DNA from: Parapedobacter tibetensis
GTDB lineage: Bacteria > Bacteroidota > Bacteroidia > Sphingobacteriales > Sphingobacteriaceae
Assembly (NCBI RefSeq): GCF_024704835.1
Contig: NZ_JAMXBE010000009.1
Span: 112,257-176,256 of the forward strand
Reading direction: 5' to 3'
DNA length: 64,000 nt
Shown: positions 18,852 through 27,474 of the stretch, piece by piece
How the letters are laid out: each line of letters begins with the position of its first letter
Position numbering within the stretch: the stretch's first letter is position 1
Position numbers and translations under genes: made by a program
Notes under the pieces: model-generated
Seen by the model: only the letters and a program-made list of their open reading frames with translations
What the model was told of the DNA's origin: nothing
The model's database searches: none

Positions 18852-18870
18852 CCGGAAGATGGTTATCCAA

Positions 18871-19272
18871 TCAATCTTCTTCCCACCAATCCTTTTGTAA
18901 TCCATCAATCTCCCTGCGCTCCTTTTTAGTAGGGCGTCCAGCTCCCCTGTCCCTTTTAAGGACAGGTGCCTGATGTAAAGCTTTATAGCCAGGAGTCCCT
19001 GCTATCGGAGTGAGGTCTTCATAAAAATTAATGGCGCTTTTGGCATCCACCCGTTTATCCAATAGTCCCTTCACTTTCACCACTTTCTTTTCAATACCTT
19101 TCTGTATATGGTAGGTATCCCCCACTTTCACCACAAAGGAGGGTTTGGTATTTTGTCCATTGAGTTTCACCCGACCAGCTTTGCAAGCTTCAGTAGCCAA
19201 ACTCCGTGTCTTGAAAACCCGGATGGCCCATAAGTACTTGTCTATGCGCAGTTTTTCTATTTCAGCAGCCAT
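18871..19272 (-). CDS. S4-domain RNA-binding protein (Hsp15/HslR-like)
   Basis: A 133-residue protein with an N-terminal S4 domain (about 8-70: LRIDKYLWAIRVFKTRSLA, KAGRVKLNGQ, KPSFVVKVGD) and a basic C-terminal tail (DRGAGRPTKKERREID). Hsp15 binds 50S subunits carrying stalled nascent chains and helps recycle them. The size and the tail fit that family rather than pseudouridine synthases, since no catalytic domain follows. Confidence 0.88.
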   Translation of the reverse strand: MAAEIEKLRIDKYLWAIRVFKTRSLATEACKAGRVKLNGQNTKPSFVVKVGDTYHIQKGIEKKVVKVKGLLDKRVDAKSAINFYEDLTPIAGTPGYKALHQAPVLKRDRGAGRPTKKERREIDGLQKDWWEED

Positions 19273-19399
19273 GGAGGCAAAATTAACAATAACTTACTTA
19301 AACTTTGTTTTTGATTGCAACCGCTGGAATTTTACAACCTTTAACAGGTGAAGTCAGAAGAATTTGTTTTCTTTGCCTATTCATAAGCTATAATAACCC

Positions 19400-20218
19400 A
19401 TGATTAAAGAATTAAGGAAACTGGTGGAAGATGCCTGGGAAAACCGGCAGTTTTTGGAATATAAAGAATATCAGGAGGCAATCGAGACCGTTATCCAGCA
19501 CCTGGACAAGGGCGAGCTGAGGGTAGCCGAACCTATTGGTTCACGTTGGCATGTAAACGACTGGATAAAAAAAGCCGTTATCCTATATTTCCCCATCCGC
19601 CAAATGGAAGTAACGGAAGTTGGACCTTTCGTATTCCATGACAAGATGAAACTGAAGACCAATTACAAGGAATTGGGCGTGCGTGTGGTACCCCACGGGA
19701 TAGCGCGCTATGGAGCCTATTTGGCCCGAGGCGTCATCATGATGCCCTCTTATGTCAATATCGGGGCTTACGTGGATGAAGGAACCATGGTGGATACATG
19801 GGCCACAGTAGGTTCATGTGCACAAATCGGCAAACATGTACACTTGAGCGGCGGCGTTGGTATAGGCGGGGTATTGGAGCCTGTGCAAGCAGCTCCCGTA
19901 ATCATTGAGGACAACGTGTTCGTAGGTTCACGCGCTATCGTGGTGGAAGGTGTACATGTGGAGTCTGAAGCCGTATTGGGAGCCAACGTCGTGCTCACGG
20001 CTTCCACCAAAATAATTGACGTGAGTGGCCCGGAGCCTGTGGAGTATAAGAGCTTCGTACCCGCAAGATCAGTGGTCATCCCCGGCTCTTATACCAAAAA
20101 ATTTGCTGCCGGTGAATACCAAGTACCTTGTGCCTTAATCATTGGTAAGCGTAAGGAATCGACCGATAAAAAAACATCACTCAACGATGCTTTACGTGAG
20201 CATAGTGTGGCGGTTTAA
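19400..20218 (+). CDS. dapD: 2,3,4,5-tetrahydropyridine-2,6-dicarboxylate N-succinyltransferase
   Basis: A 272-residue enzyme of the succinylase branch of lysine and diaminopimelate synthesis. The N-terminal helical domain is followed by a left-handed beta-helix of hexapeptide repeats (about 110-230: ARGVIMMPSYVNIGAYVDEG, HVHLSGGVGIGGVLEP, EDNVFVGSRAIVVEGV). Length and order are typical of trimeric DapD. The tsaC-like gene begins 22 bp downstream, so the two are probably co-transcribed. Confidence 0.96.
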   Translation: MIKELRKLVEDAWENRQFLEYKEYQEAIETVIQHLDKGELRVAEPIGSRWHVNDWIKKAVILYFPIRQMEVTEVGPFVFHDKMKLKTNYKELGVRVVPHGIARYGAYLARGVIMMPSYVNIGAYVDEGTMVDTWATVGSCAQIGKHVHLSGGVGIGGVLEPVQAAPVIIEDNVFVGSRAIVVEGVHVESEAVLGANVVLTASTKIIDVSGPEPVEYKSFVPARSVVIPGSYTKKFAAGEYQVPCALIIGKRKESTDKKTSLNDALREHSVAV

Positions 20219-20240
20219 TAAATGATGGAACGCAGCTGAC

Positions 20241-20819
20241 ATGGATAACAGTGTCCAATCATCGGATATAAACAGTGCCCTTGACACCTTGCGTGCAGGG
20301 AAGCTTATCCTATATCCTACAGACACGATATGGGGCATTGGTTGCGATGCCACCAACCCAAAGGCTGTGGAGGAGGTGTATCGATTGAAGGGCCGTAGCC
20401 AAGGTAAAAGTCTTATCGTCTTACTTGACAGTGAAAATAGGCTACAAAGCTATGTCAATGAAGTGCCGGAAATGGCTTACAAGCTTATTGAGTATGCATC
20501 GCGACCACTCACCATCGTTTATTCAGGAGCTAAAAACTTAGCGCCTAATCTACTTGCCGATGATGGAAGCGTCGGTATTCGTATTGTGAGGCATCCCTTT
20601 TGCCAACGATTGCTCCAACGCTTCCGGAAACCCATTGTTTCCACTTCCGCTAACATCAGTGGCCAACCTGCTCCAAAGAACTTTTTGGAAATAGAACAGT
20701 CCATCTTAGATCAGGTGGATTATGTGGTGGAATATGGTCAAGATGATTTGAGTGCAAGACAAGCGTCTGAGGTGATGAAACTGGAACCGGATGGCAAGTT
20801 TTCGTTTATCCGGAAATGA
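20241..20819 (+). CDS. tsaC: L-threonylcarbamoyladenylate synthase (TsaC/YrdC type)
   Basis: A 192-residue YrdC-fold enzyme that makes threonylcarbamoyl-AMP for the t6A37 modification of ANN-decoding tRNAs. Seen: LILYPTDTIWGIGCDATN, the KGRSQGKSLIVL substrate loop, GIRIVRHPFC and STSANISGQPAPKNF. It is the short form without the C-terminal Sua5 domain. Confidence 0.92.
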   Translation: MDNSVQSSDINSALDTLRAGKLILYPTDTIWGIGCDATNPKAVEEVYRLKGRSQGKSLIVLLDSENRLQSYVNEVPEMAYKLIEYASRPLTIVYSGAKNLAPNLLADDGSVGIRIVRHPFCQRLLQRFRKPIVSTSANISGQPAPKNFLEIEQSILDQVDYVVEYGQDDLSARQASEVMKLEPDGKFSFIRK

Positions 20820-20886
20820 TCAAGCAGTCGCATCTTGTATATCAACATTTATCCTTAATTTTGGATAATCTAAAAATCGGTTTATC

Positions 20887-21366
20887 ATGAAACGAGTGAC
20901 ATTAATATTTGCAGCGATTACGTGCTTTGTAGCTGTATCAATGGCGCAAGAAGAAATCCCCTCAGCCCGGCCGGGCATCCAATATGGAAAAGCCATTGAC
21001 GAGGCAGGGGCCATCAACGTGAAAGAACTGGAGAGAAGGTTTGATTTAGACTCCGTATACACCGGAAAGATTGAAGGGGAAGTAGTGGAAGTATGCAAAA
21101 AGAAAGGCTGCTTCATCCGAGTAAAACGCGAAGGTGAAGGATCTCCTATTCTTGTGCGGTTCAAGGATTACGGTTTTTTTATGCCGCAAGATATTGTCGG
21201 CAAAATCGTTGTGCTTGAAGGACAAGCAAAAGTGAAGGAGGTCTCCGTAGCCCAACAACAACATTTTGCGGAAGATGCCGGCAAAAATGCCGAAGAAATC
21301 GCTAAAATCACCGAACCGAAAATGGATATCAACATCATTGCCGATGGCGTAGTGGTGGTGAAATAA
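20887..21366 (+). CDS. DUF4920 family secreted protein
   Basis: A 159-residue protein with a signal peptide (MKRVTLIFAAITCFVAVSMA). The mature part matches DUF4920: YGKAIDEAGAINVKELE, then GKIEGEVVEVCKKKGCFI and VRFKDYGFFMPQDIVGKIVV, with a conserved Cys pair (CKKKGC) suggestive of metal or redox binding. Function is unknown. folP starts 1 bp after its stop codon. Confidence 0.85.
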   Translation: MKRVTLIFAAITCFVAVSMAQEEIPSARPGIQYGKAIDEAGAINVKELERRFDLDSVYTGKIEGEVVEVCKKKGCFIRVKREGEGSPILVRFKDYGFFMPQDIVGKIVVLEGQAKVKEVSVAQQQHFAEDAGKNAEEIAKITEPKMDINIIADGVVVVK

Positions 21367-21367
21367 A

Positions 21368-22174
21368 ATGAATGCGAGAGGCACTTTGCTCGACCTTTCC
21401 ATACCGAAAGTAATGGGCATCCTGAACGTTACGCCGGATTCATTCTATGATGGCGGTCGCCATAATACCATCGATGCCGCATTGGCACAGGCAGAAAAAC
21501 TATTGATGGATGGCGCGGATATCCTGGATATCGGCGCTTATTCTTCACGCCCCAAAGCGGCTGAAGTGCCTATAGCGGATGAGCTGAACCGCATTCTCCC
21601 TGTGCTGGAGGCCATTACCAACAAGTTCCCAGAATCCATCATATCCATCGATACATTTCGTGCCGAAGTAGCAAGGGCAAGTATAGAAGCCGGTGCACAT
21701 ATCATCAATGACATTTCTGGGGGAACCTTGGATGAACACATGTTTACCACGGTGGCCGACCTGCAAGTGCCATATATCCTCATGCACATGCGCGGCACAC
21801 CCGCTACCATGCAGCAATTGACGGATTACGACGATGTGGTGCGCCATGTGAGCCTATTTTTTGGGAAACAAGTAGCTGCCTTGCGCGAACTGGGTGTCAA
21901 GGATATCGTGTTGGATCCCGGTTTCGGGTTTGCCAAAACCATGGCGCAAAATTACGAGTTGCTGCGGCGTGTGAATGAACTACATGTCTTTGGACTACCG
22001 TTACTGGGGGGCATTTCCCGCAAGTCCATGGTATACAAAAAATTGGGGGTGAAACCAGAGGACGCACTCAATGGCACCACCGTGCTCAATACAGTCCTCC
22101 TGATGCAGGGTGTTCAAATGCTTAGGGTGCATGACGTAAAGGCCGCTAAAGAGGCCATTGCTTTGCTTCAATAA
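21368..22174 (+). CDS. folP: Dihydropteroate synthase
   Basis: A 268-residue folate enzyme (pterin pyrophosphate plus p-aminobenzoate). Seen: MGILNVTPDSFYDGGRH (pterin/phosphate loop), ADILDIGAYSSRPKA, SIDTFRAEVA, HIINDISGG, ILMHMRGTP, DPGFGFAKT and GISRKSMV. Full length, intact, and probably translated from one mRNA with the DUF4920 gene. It converges on metG, with only 2 bp between the stop codons. Confidence 0.96.
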   Translation: MNARGTLLDLSIPKVMGILNVTPDSFYDGGRHNTIDAALAQAEKLLMDGADILDIGAYSSRPKAAEVPIADELNRILPVLEAITNKFPESIISIDTFRAEVARASIEAGAHIINDISGGTLDEHMFTTVADLQVPYILMHMRGTPATMQQLTDYDDVVRHVSLFFGKQVAALRELGVKDIVLDPGFGFAKTMAQNYELLRRVNELHVFGLPLLGGISRKSMVYKKLGVKPEDALNGTTVLNTVLLMQGVQMLRVHDVKAAKEAIALLQ

Positions 22175-22176
22175 GC

Positions 22177-24246
22177 TTACCTTATCTCACTTCCTGGCGA
22201 CACTTCACTCCCCGGCGACACAAAATCCAACCGGCCATCAGCATCCTCGGCCATCAAAATCATGCCTTGTGAAACGATCCCCTTGATTTCCCTGGGTTCA
22301 AGGTTTATCAAAATGGAAACCTGCCTACCGACGATTTCTTCGGGATTGAAGAACGCTGCGATACCCGATACCACCGTGCGCCGGTCGATACCTGTATCGA
22401 TGGTGAGCTTAAGCAGCTTTTTGGTTTTGGCCACTTTCTCTGCCGTCAGGATTTTCCCAACACGGATATCCAGTTTGATGAAATCCTCAAAGCTGATATT
22501 GCCTTTGGCTATTGCTTTGGCAGCTTTTTCGTTGGCTTCTTTCGCCTTGGAAAGCTTTGCAAGCTGGGCATCCACCTGCTCATCGGTGATTTTTTCAAAG
22601 AGCAATTGAACCTCCCCCAGCTGGTGCCCTTCGGGAAGAAGAGTCTCACGGCCCGCATTTTCCCAGTCACGGGCATCCAAATTGAGCATACTAAATAACC
22701 GCTCAGCCGTATGAGGCAGGAAAGGTTGTGCCATCACCGCTAAATTGGCGGCGATTTGCAGACTGACGTTCAATATGGTTTTCACTCGTTCCTCGTCCGT
22801 TTTGATGAGTTTCCAGGGTTCAGCATCCGCTAAGTATTTGTTGCCCAACCGGGCTACATTCATGAACTGTGCCAATGCCTCACGAAATCGGTATTGGCTA
22901 ATGGAGCCTGCAATATCTTTTGGATAACGCTCCAATTCGGAAAAAATAAACCGATCCGTATCCGTTAAGTTAGCAGCGGGCATCACCTTGCCGTCAAAAT
23001 AGTTGTGGGAGAGTACTAATACGCGATTGATGAAGTTGCCGAAGATCGCCACCAATTCGTTGTTTACACGCGCTTGGAAATCCTTCCAGGTAAATTCGCT
23101 ATCTGATGTTTCCGGTAAGATGGATGTAAGTACATACCGTAGCTCATCCTGTTTGCCGGGGAACTCATCAAGGTATTCATGCAGCCACACGGCATGGTTT
23201 CGTGACGTAGACAGCTTATCGCCTTCCAGATTAAGAAATTCATTGGCGGGCACATTTTCCGGCAGGATATATTCGCCATGGGCATGCAAAATGCTCGGAA
23301 ATGTGATGCAGTGGAATACGATATTGTCTTTGCCGATGAAGTGGATGAGGCAAGCATCGTCTGCCACATCAGGCTGCTTCTTCCAATAAAGTTCCCAATC
23401 GTTTCCGGTATCCAGGGCCCATTGTTTGGTCGCCGAAATATAGCCTATCGGCGCATCAAGCCATACATACAGCTTTTTGCCTACTGCCTCGTCCAATGGC
23501 ACATCCACCCCCCAATCTAGGTCACGCGTCATGGATCGGGGTTGCAATCCCGATTTGAGCCAAGAGCGGCACTGTCCGTAGACGTTGGGCTTGAGTGTAT
23601 CCTTCTTGCCTTCCAGCAGCCATTTTTCCAGCCAAGGTTGGTACTTGTCTAAAGGCAGGTACCAATGCTTGGTTTCGCGAAGCACGGGTGGTTTCCCACT
23701 GAGTGTAGAAATGGGATTGATCAGATCCGTGGGATTTAGTGAAGTTCCACATTTTTCACATTGATCACCATATGCCCCCTCGTTTTTACAATTCGGGCAG
23801 GTGCCTACGATATAACGGTCGGCAAGAAATTGATGAAACTCTTCATCATAGTACTGCTCAGATAATTGCTCGATAAACTCCCCTTTTTCATAGAGGTTGA
23901 GGAAAAATTCCTGGGAAAGCTCATGGTGTATCTTCTCCGAAGTACGGTGGTAAATGTCAAAGGAAATCCCAAACTGTTCAAAGCTTTCCTTGATTTGGCT
24001 ATGATATTTGTCTATTATAGCCTTAGGTGTGGTCTTTTCTTTTTTAGCTTTGATAGTAATCGCAGCGCCATGTTCATCCGAACCACATACATAGACCACG
24101 TCCTTATCATTAAGGCGCAGAAAACGCACGAAGATATCACCGGGGATGTAGGCTCCTGCTAAGTGGCCGATATGGAGCGGACCATTGGCATAAGGCAAGG
24201 CCGAAGTAATCGTGTAACGTCTAAAAGGTAAAGCTATATTACTCAA
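22177..24246 (-). CDS. metG: Methionyl-tRNA synthetase with C-terminal tRNA-binding domain
   Basis: A 689-residue class I synthetase. Seen: the HIGH box [14 protein letters not shown], a zinc knuckle [18 protein letters not shown], the KMSKS-equivalent [12 protein letters not shown], an anticodon-binding helical domain and a C-terminal EMAP/Trbp111-type domain (about 580-680: [32 protein letters not shown]). The last residues contain a direct SPGSE repeat. The KLSTS form is usual for the Bacteroidota enzyme. Confidence 0.96.
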   Translation of the reverse strand: MSNIALPFRRYTITSALPYANGPLHIGHLAGAYIPGDIFVRFLRLNDKDVVYVCGSDEHGAAITIKAKKEKTTPKAIIDKYHSQIKESFEQFGISFDIYHRTSEKIHHELSQEFFLNLYEKGEFIEQLSEQYYDEEFHQFLADRYIVGTCPNCKNEGAYGDQCEKCGTSLNPTDLINPISTLSGKPPVLRETKHWYLPLDKYQPWLEKWLLEGKKDTLKPNVYGQCRSWLKSGLQPRSMTRDLDWGVDVPLDEAVGKKLYVWLDAPIGYISATKQWALDTGNDWELYWKKQPDVADDACLIHFIGKDNIVFHCITFPSILHAHGEYILPENVPANEFLNLEGDKLSTSRNHAVWLHEYLDEFPGKQDELRYVLTSILPETSDSEFTWKDFQARVNNELVAIFGNFINRVLVLSHNYFDGKVMPAANLTDTDRFIFSELERYPKDIAGSISQYRFREALAQFMNVARLGNKYLADAEPWKLIKTDEERVKTILNVSLQIAANLAVMAQPFLPHTAERLFSMLNLDARDWENAGRETLLPEGHQLGEVQLLFEKITDEQVDAQLAKLSKAKEANEKAAKAIAKGNISFEDFIKLDIRVGKILTAEKVAKTKKLLKLTIDTGIDRRTVVSGIAAFFNPEEIVGRQVSILINLEPREIKGIVSQGMILMAEDADGRLDFVSPGSEVSPGSEIR

Positions 24247-24319
24247 TGTATTCCAGTTGTTTAGTGGGTAATGAATCCAATTTTACAGAAAAAATGAATC
24301 CTGATGCTTGCAAATGTGG

Positions 24320-24327
24320 CAAAGATA
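24320..24327 (-). promoter_or_regulatory. Putative -7 box of the metG promoter
   Basis: CAAAGATA on the plus strand is TATCTTTG on the minus strand, a perfect -7 match about 75 bp before the metG start. No good -33 element is seen at the right distance. Confidence 0.4.
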
Positions 24328-24389
24328 AATCAAATTGCGCGATAAAATCTATACGATTAAAAGTTAAAAATTAAAAATCGCATATCAAA

Positions 24390-24797
24390 ATGGCCATATT
24401 ATCATCATTAGCTAAATTTAAAAATACGGGATTACTGCTCATCCGTGTCGGTTTGGGTATCATGTTTATCATTCATGGCTATCCAAAGTTATTGGGTGGT
24501 ATCAAGATGTGGGAAGGTGTCGGCGGTGCCATGAGTGAAGTCGGCATCACATTCCTGCCTATAGTTTGGGGATTTCTTGCTGCAGTTGTCGAAACCTTTG
24601 GTGGTTTGTTCCTTATCCTTGGTTTATTCTTCCGGCCTACAGCGTTATTGTTAACCTTTACGATGCTTATTGCAGCATTGAAGCATTTGGGTGCCGGTGA
24701 TGGGTTGATGGGCGCTTCCCATGCCATCGAAATCGGTGTAGTTTTTTTGGGTCTTGCTTTTATAGGCCCTGGAAAATATAGTGTAGATAAACGCTAA
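24390..24797 (+). CDS. DoxX family membrane protein
   Basis: A 135-residue protein with four hydrophobic segments and the DoxX pattern GLLLIRVGLGIMFIIHGYPK, then WGFLAAVVETFGGLFLILGL. DoxX proteins are small inner-membrane proteins linked to quinone or redox functions, though the role of this branch is not settled. The methyltransferase gene begins 6 bp downstream. Confidence 0.88.
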   Translation: MAILSSLAKFKNTGLLLIRVGLGIMFIIHGYPKLLGGIKMWEGVGGAMSEVGITFLPIVWGFLAAVVETFGGLFLILGLFFRPTALLLTFTMLIAALKHLGAGDGLMGASHAIEIGVVFLGLAFIGPGKYSVDKR

Positions 24798-24803
24798 GCT
24801 AAC

Positions 24804-25457
24804 ATGAAGGAAGAAATCGATTTTAAGGCTGTGGCCGCACAATTGGCCAAACCGCAGGGAGAAGCCGGTATCAGAACAGCCGAACGCATGAATATGAGCA
24901 ATGGCGACATGACGCGACATGCCATCGACCTACTGGATTGCAGCAGCGGTGACCGGGTATTGGAAATCGGTCCGGGCAACGGGCGTTTTGCAGCCTATAT
25001 CCTATCCAAAGGAACGGGAATACAGTATACGGGAGCCGATATCTCGGAAACCATGGTTCACGCTGCAAGGGAAATAAACCGACACGATATCGAAGCCGGA
25101 GACGTTGCTTTCGAACAGACGGATGGCATCAGTTTTCCCTTTCCCGACGAGTCTTTTGACAAGATCTTCACCGTTAATACGCTCTACTTTTGGGAAAATC
25201 CTATGGTACAGCTAGCAGAAATCAAGCGAATGCTCAAGCAGGGAGCAACAGTCTGCATCGCCATTGCAAGCAAATCGTTTATGAAAACACTGCCCTTTAC
25301 GCCTTATGGCTTTACGTTATACAGTGCAGAAGACGCGGCGGCATTGCTCGTTAAAAACGGTTTTGAAGTGCTACACATCGACATATGCAATCGGAAGGTG
25401 CAAAGTGCAGCCGATCAAGAAATGATGCGTGAGGAAATCTTTATGGTGGCGAGATAA
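24804..25457 (+). CDS. Class I SAM-dependent methyltransferase
   Basis: A 217-residue methyltransferase with motif I VLEIGPGNGRFAAYI (about 50-64), motif II near YTGADIS, and the post-motif FDKIFTVNTLYFWENP typical of the UbiE/type 11 group. The substrate is unknown; it probably shares a transcript with DoxX. Confidence 0.85.
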   Translation: MKEEIDFKAVAAQLAKPQGEAGIRTAERMNMSNGDMTRHAIDLLDCSSGDRVLEIGPGNGRFAAYILSKGTGIQYTGADISETMVHAAREINRHDIEAGDVAFEQTDGISFPFPDESFDKIFTVNTLYFWENPMVQLAEIKRMLKQGATVCIAIASKSFMKTLPFTPYGFTLYSAEDAAALLVKNGFEVLHIDICNRKVQSAADQEMMREEIFMVAR

Positions 25458-25522
25458 CTATGTGCTTTTGTCAGCTTTTACAAGAATATGGCAATTCAAT
25501 AAAAAATAATATCGATGTTTGC

Positions 25523-25549
25523 CTAACATTGTTAAATAACTAAACAATG
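25523..25549. promoter_or_regulatory. TetR operator-like site 1 (autoregulation)
   Basis: TAACATTGTTAAATAA (25524-25539) followed by CTAAACAATG forms an interrupted dyad and ends 4 bp before the TetR gene. The first 16 bases match the two sites before the pump operon with one or two differences. Confidence 0.65.
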
Positions 25550-25553
25550 GACA

Positions 25554-26156
25554 ATGGGAAGTAAGGAACGTATACAACGGTTGAAAGAAGAAAACAGGAT
25601 CAATATCTTGGAGGCGGCCATGCAGATTGTCAAGGAGGAAGGCTGGCAAGCACTCAGCATGCGCAAGATTGCCGAGATCATTGAGTATACAGCTCCGATG
25701 ATTTATGAGTATTTCACCAATAAGGAAGCCCTCCTTTCTGCATTGGCGGCCCAAGGTTACCTTCAACTGGCAAAAAAAATGTGCGATGCCAAAGAGCGCC
25801 ATGCGGAGCCAACGCAACAACTCGAAGCCATGTGGCTCGCTTATTGGGACTTTGCCTTCGCTGAAAAAGAACTTTACCAGTTGATGTTTGGGGTTGGCAC
25901 ACAATGTTGCGAGCAGCAAAAAAGCTTTGGGGGATCCAACGTACACTCCAAAATGGTCAGTGAGGTTATTCAGGAAATCATGAAAGACAAACAGCCATCT
26001 GCAGACATACTTTGCCAAAAGTATTTCACCTTCTGGTCGGTCATTCATGGTTTGATTTCCATTAACCTGGTGAATGAAGGCCTGCTGGGCGAGAGCAATA
26101 ATCAGCAAATTCTCAAGGATGCCATCCAGGGTATTACGCGGTCATTGAAAGATTAA
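25554..26156 (+). CDS. TetR/AcrR family transcriptional repressor of the adjacent RND pump
   Basis: A 200-residue regulator. The helix-turn-helix lies at about residues 17-63 (NILEAAMQIVKEEGWQALS, MRKIAEIIEYTAPMIYEYF, TNKEALLSALA), followed by a variable helical ligand domain with a WG-type C-terminal region. It sits directly upstream of, and in the same direction as, the adaptor-permease-channel genes. Near-identical operator-like sequences precede both it and the pump, so it most likely represses both and is released by a pump substrate. Repression is inferred from position and sites. Confidence 0.9.
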   Translation: MGSKERIQRLKEENRINILEAAMQIVKEEGWQALSMRKIAEIIEYTAPMIYEYFTNKEALLSALAAQGYLQLAKKMCDAKERHAEPTQQLEAMWLAYWDFAFAEKELYQLMFGVGTQCCEQQKSFGGSNVHSKMVSEVIQEIMKDKQPSADILCQKYFTFWSVIHGLISINLVNEGLLGESNNQQILKDAIQGITRSLKD

Positions 26157-26190
26157 TTTTTTTGACTTTACCCTAACGATAGTAGATTCT

Positions 26191-26206
26191 TTAACATCGT
26201 TAAATA
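26191..26206. promoter_or_regulatory. TetR operator-like site 2
   Basis: TTAACATCGTTAAATA contains the perfect dyad TTAAC-3bp-GTTAA. It is located 114 bp before the adaptor start. Confidence 0.6.
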
Positions 26207-26290
26207 ATAACGTAAGCATGACAAACAATTCTTTTAATATAGCGCTTAGTATATCAAGTTTTCTTTAGTTCTCTTTTTTTTAACTTTAAT

Positions 26291-26306
26291 TTAACATCGT
26301 TAAACA
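26291..26306. promoter_or_regulatory. TetR operator-like site 3
   Basis: TTAACATCGTTAAACA repeats the dyad of site 2 exactly over 14 bp, 100 bp further on and 14 bp before the adaptor start. Confidence 0.6.
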
Positions 26307-26319
26307 ATTTAATATCATT

Positions 26320-27459
26320 ATGAAACAGTTGCTTTTACTTCTGCCTTTATTTATTTATGGATGTTCCCATGATCAACATTCAGCTGATACAGGCCCTACA
26401 GCCCAAACCCTTCCGGTCGTGGAAATTACCGCTGGCCAGCAAACCACTTTTCAGGAATATCCTGCCGCAATTACCGGATTAGATAATGTGGAGATTAGAC
26501 CGCAAGTAGATGGTATTCTTGACCGTGTTTTTATCGATGAAGGCGCAAAAGTTGTCAAAGGCCAAGCCCTATTTAAAATTAACGACAGACCTTTCCGCGA
26601 ACAGCTGAACCTAGCGAAGGCCGGCCTACAGGCAGCCGAGGCGGCGGTGGAGAATACCCAGCTTGAAGTCGAAAAAATGACCAGGCTATCCGAAAACAAG
26701 GTCTTTTCAGATTTCCAGCTCAAAACAGCGACAGCTGCCCACAAAGTAGCCCTTGCCAATCTTGAACAAGCGAAGGCCAATCTTGCAAACGCGCAGATTA
26801 ACCTCGATTATACGGTTGTCAAAGCACCGATCAATGGGTATATCGGTCGCTTGCTTAAGAAACAGGGAAGCCTAGTGAGCCCAGCAGATCCAGATCCATT
26901 GACCCAATTGTCTGACGTACATGAGCTGCATGTTTATTTCTCACTTGGCGAAAGTGATTTTGCTACATTCAGAAGCAAATATGAGGGCAATACCCTAGAA
27001 GATAAGCTACAGCATATCCCTCCTGTAGAACTGCTTCTCTCGGATAACAGCGTATACGGCAGCCTCGGTAAGATAGACATGGTGGATGGGCAGTTTGATA
27101 AAAATACTGGGGCAATTACCCTGCGTGCTACATTTCCAAATGAACATGGATTACTCCGCTCCGGTAATACCGGCAAAATAAGGCTAAGCATGCAGCATCA
27201 GGATGCCCTACTTGTACCACAGTCGGCTACCATAGAATTGCAAGACAAGATTTTCGTATATGCGCTTGATGATAGCAACAAGGTAGCCAAGCAGCCCATC
27301 ACCGTAATCGGTAAAAGCGGGCCCAATTACCTTGTCAAAGACGGATTGGTGGCTGGTGATCGCATCGTATCCAAAGGCATGGATCACCTGCAGGAAGGCG
27401 AGCTAATTATTCCTGAAAAAACCGTTAAAGATAGTATAAACAGAACCGCACTACACTAA
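26320..27459 (+). CDS. RND efflux periplasmic adaptor (MexA/AcrA family), lipoprotein
   Basis: A 379-residue membrane-fusion protein. The leader ends in lipobox IYGC (about residue 15), so it is anchored in the inner membrane. The barrel-sandwich halves are visible as VEIRPQVDGILDRVFIDEG and VVKAPINGYIGRLL, flanking an alpha-hairpin (about 95-150); beta-barrel and membrane-proximal domains follow (GAITLRATFPN, VPQSATIELQDKIFVY). It links the permease to the outer-membrane channel. The permease starts 15 bp downstream. Confidence 0.94.
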   Translation: MKQLLLLLPLFIYGCSHDQHSADTGPTAQTLPVVEITAGQQTTFQEYPAAITGLDNVEIRPQVDGILDRVFIDEGAKVVKGQALFKINDRPFREQLNLAKAGLQAAEAAVENTQLEVEKMTRLSENKVFSDFQLKTATAAHKVALANLEQAKANLANAQINLDYTVVKAPINGYIGRLLKKQGSLVSPADPDPLTQLSDVHELHVYFSLGESDFATFRSKYEGNTLEDKLQHIPPVELLLSDNSVYGSLGKIDMVDGQFDKNTGAITLRATFPNEHGLLRSGNTGKIRLSMQHQDALLVPQSATIELQDKIFVYALDDSNKVAKQPITVIGKSGPNYLVKDGLVAGDRIVSKGMDHLQEGELIIPEKTVKDSINRTALH

Positions 27460-27474
27460 AAAAGACACTTCGTC

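Noticed and set aside
25458-26108. 216-codon minus-strand frame opposite the TetR gene
   Set aside because: It is a shadow of the TetR coding sequence, which has clear domain evidence.
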